Of a stretch of 13,365 nt of DNA, positions 13,024 to 13,365 are shown piece by piece. A program made the translations under genes and the position numbers. Source of the DNA: an uncultured Propionivibrio sp. (GTDB lineage Bacteria > Pseudomonadota > Gammaproteobacteria > Burkholderiales > Rhodocyclaceae); NCBI GenBank assembly GCA_938040985.1, contig CALHZD010000121.1, positions 1 through 13,365 on the forward strand, in the 5' to 3' direction. The first letter of the stretch is position 1, and each line of letters starts with the position of its first letter. The notes beneath the pieces were generated by a model. It worked only from the letters and a program-made list of their open reading frames with translations. It did no database searches and was not told where the DNA came from.

Positions 13024-13128
13024 TATAGCGACTTCCTTTGCCAAAATACTGCGTTGGCTCGCCTTGCCGTATTACTCATACTGCCAGCGGCTCGCCGCCT
13101 TGTCTTTTGGCAAAGTTGAGCCGCTATA
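13024..13128. mobile_element. Complete Correia-like miniature element (MITE), 105 bp
   Basis: The element begins TATAGCGACTTCCTTTGCC and ends GGCAAAGTTGAGCCGCTATA. Its ends form an imperfect inverted repeat of about 26 bp built on TATAGCG and CTTTGCCAAAA. The interior runs CGTTGGCTCGCCTTGCCGTA, then ACTGCCAGCGGCTCGCCGCC and TTGTC. This is collinear with the interior of the short (about 104-108 bp) Correia elements of Neisseria as I remember them, though the ends differ in detail. It has no coding capacity and would need a transposase supplied in trans. It sits about 125 bp upstream of the cob promoter. Confidence 0.85.
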
Positions 13129-13365
13129 TTTTGGGCGTCTCCGAACATCCCGCCCCGAAATCCTTGCAGACGGGCCAGAAAACATAAAACGCTTTGAAAC
13201 GCCCTAAATACAAGGGCTCCAAAGCATCACAAAACATAAACTGAAACACTGCGCACGACCAACTTTCTGAAATCCGTGTAGATAAGGCGTCTCAGAAAAG
13301 CCTACCCGCCAGCCCGTGTATTTAGGGCATTTCAGAGAAGTGCGCCCGCAAGTCCTTTATTTGCG
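13129..13365. repeat. Diverged intergenic repeat, right copy (continues past window)
   Basis: This stretch aligns with 395-612 in the same orientation, sharing AGAAAACATAAAA, TAAATACAAGGG, AAAACATAAACTG, CTGAAATCC and CCCGCCAGCCC. From about 13303 it enters units resembling the left 39-bp tandem array, and it is cut by the window end. It contains a stem-loop at 13191-13225. No gene is evident. Confidence 0.7.
13191..13225. repeat. Stem-loop in right intergenic repeat
   Basis: GCTTTG (13191-13196) pairs with CAAAGC (13220-13225), and GCCCT (13201-13205) pairs with AGGGC (13213-13217) around an AAATACA loop. In the aligned left copy the outer stem is GCCC/GGGC, so the pairing is preserved although the bases differ. 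The stem is flanked on both sides by the direct repeat AAAACATAAA. Confidence 0.6.

Overview
The window is GC-rich and tightly packed, and is dominated by one minus-strand operon for the corrin-ring half of cobalamin (vitamin B12) biosynthesis. The proteins are of the proteobacterial type. A complete miniature element closely resembling the Neisseria Correia repeat points to a betaproteobacterium, perhaps near Neisseriales or Rhodocyclales. That placement is inference, because the window has no rRNA or other taxonomic marker.

Layout in the direction of transcription, right to left. Positions 13365-13129 hold a diverged intergenic repeat with a hairpin. Positions 13128-13024 hold a complete 105-bp Correia-like element. 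A sigma70-type promoter (12898-12870) leads straight into a full cobalamin riboswitch (12862-12676), followed by a long leader of about 390 nt. The genes follow: cobM, cbiX, cbiC, cbiD, cbiE/T (cobL-type fusion), a small helix-hairpin-helix gene of the Cdd1 ('pathogenicity locus') family, a doubtful 86-codon ORF, cobI/cbiL, cbiG (N-terminal and middle domains), a separate cbiG C-terminal (CobE-like) gene, cobJ/cbiH, cobO, cobB/cbiA and cobA. Neighbouring genes mostly overlap by 4 bp (ATGA) or lie within a few bases, so translational coupling is likely. A tRNA-Arg(CCG), with a probable promoter of its own, and a terminator close the unit (847-701).

Left of the terminator the same leader arrangement appears again on the same strand: 39-bp tandem repeats, the diverged repeat with its hairpin, a decayed Correia-like element, a promoter, and a second cobalamin riboswitch cut by the window edge. 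A second B12-controlled operon must therefore start just outside the window.

How the genes work together: CobA makes precorrin-2 from uroporphyrinogen III. After oxidation (enzyme not in the window), CbiX inserts cobalt. CobI/CbiL, CobJ/CbiH, CobM/CbiF, CbiG, CbiD, CbiE/T and CbiC then methylate, contract and rearrange the ring. CobB/CbiA amidates the a and c side chains, and CobO adenosylates the cobalt. The presence of CbiX, CbiD and CbiG marks the early-cobalt (anaerobic) route. No gene for the precorrin-6A reductase (CbiJ/CobK), the precorrin-2 dehydrogenase or the nucleotide-loop steps is visible. These may lie in the second riboswitch-controlled operon.

Most unusual points: the Correia-like element in what may be a non-Neisseria genome; the duplicated leader modules bracketing the operon; a hairpin in the two leader repeats that keeps its pairing through compensatory changes; a Cdd1-type gene inside a B12 operon; and a perfect 22-bp palindrome upstream of cobI.
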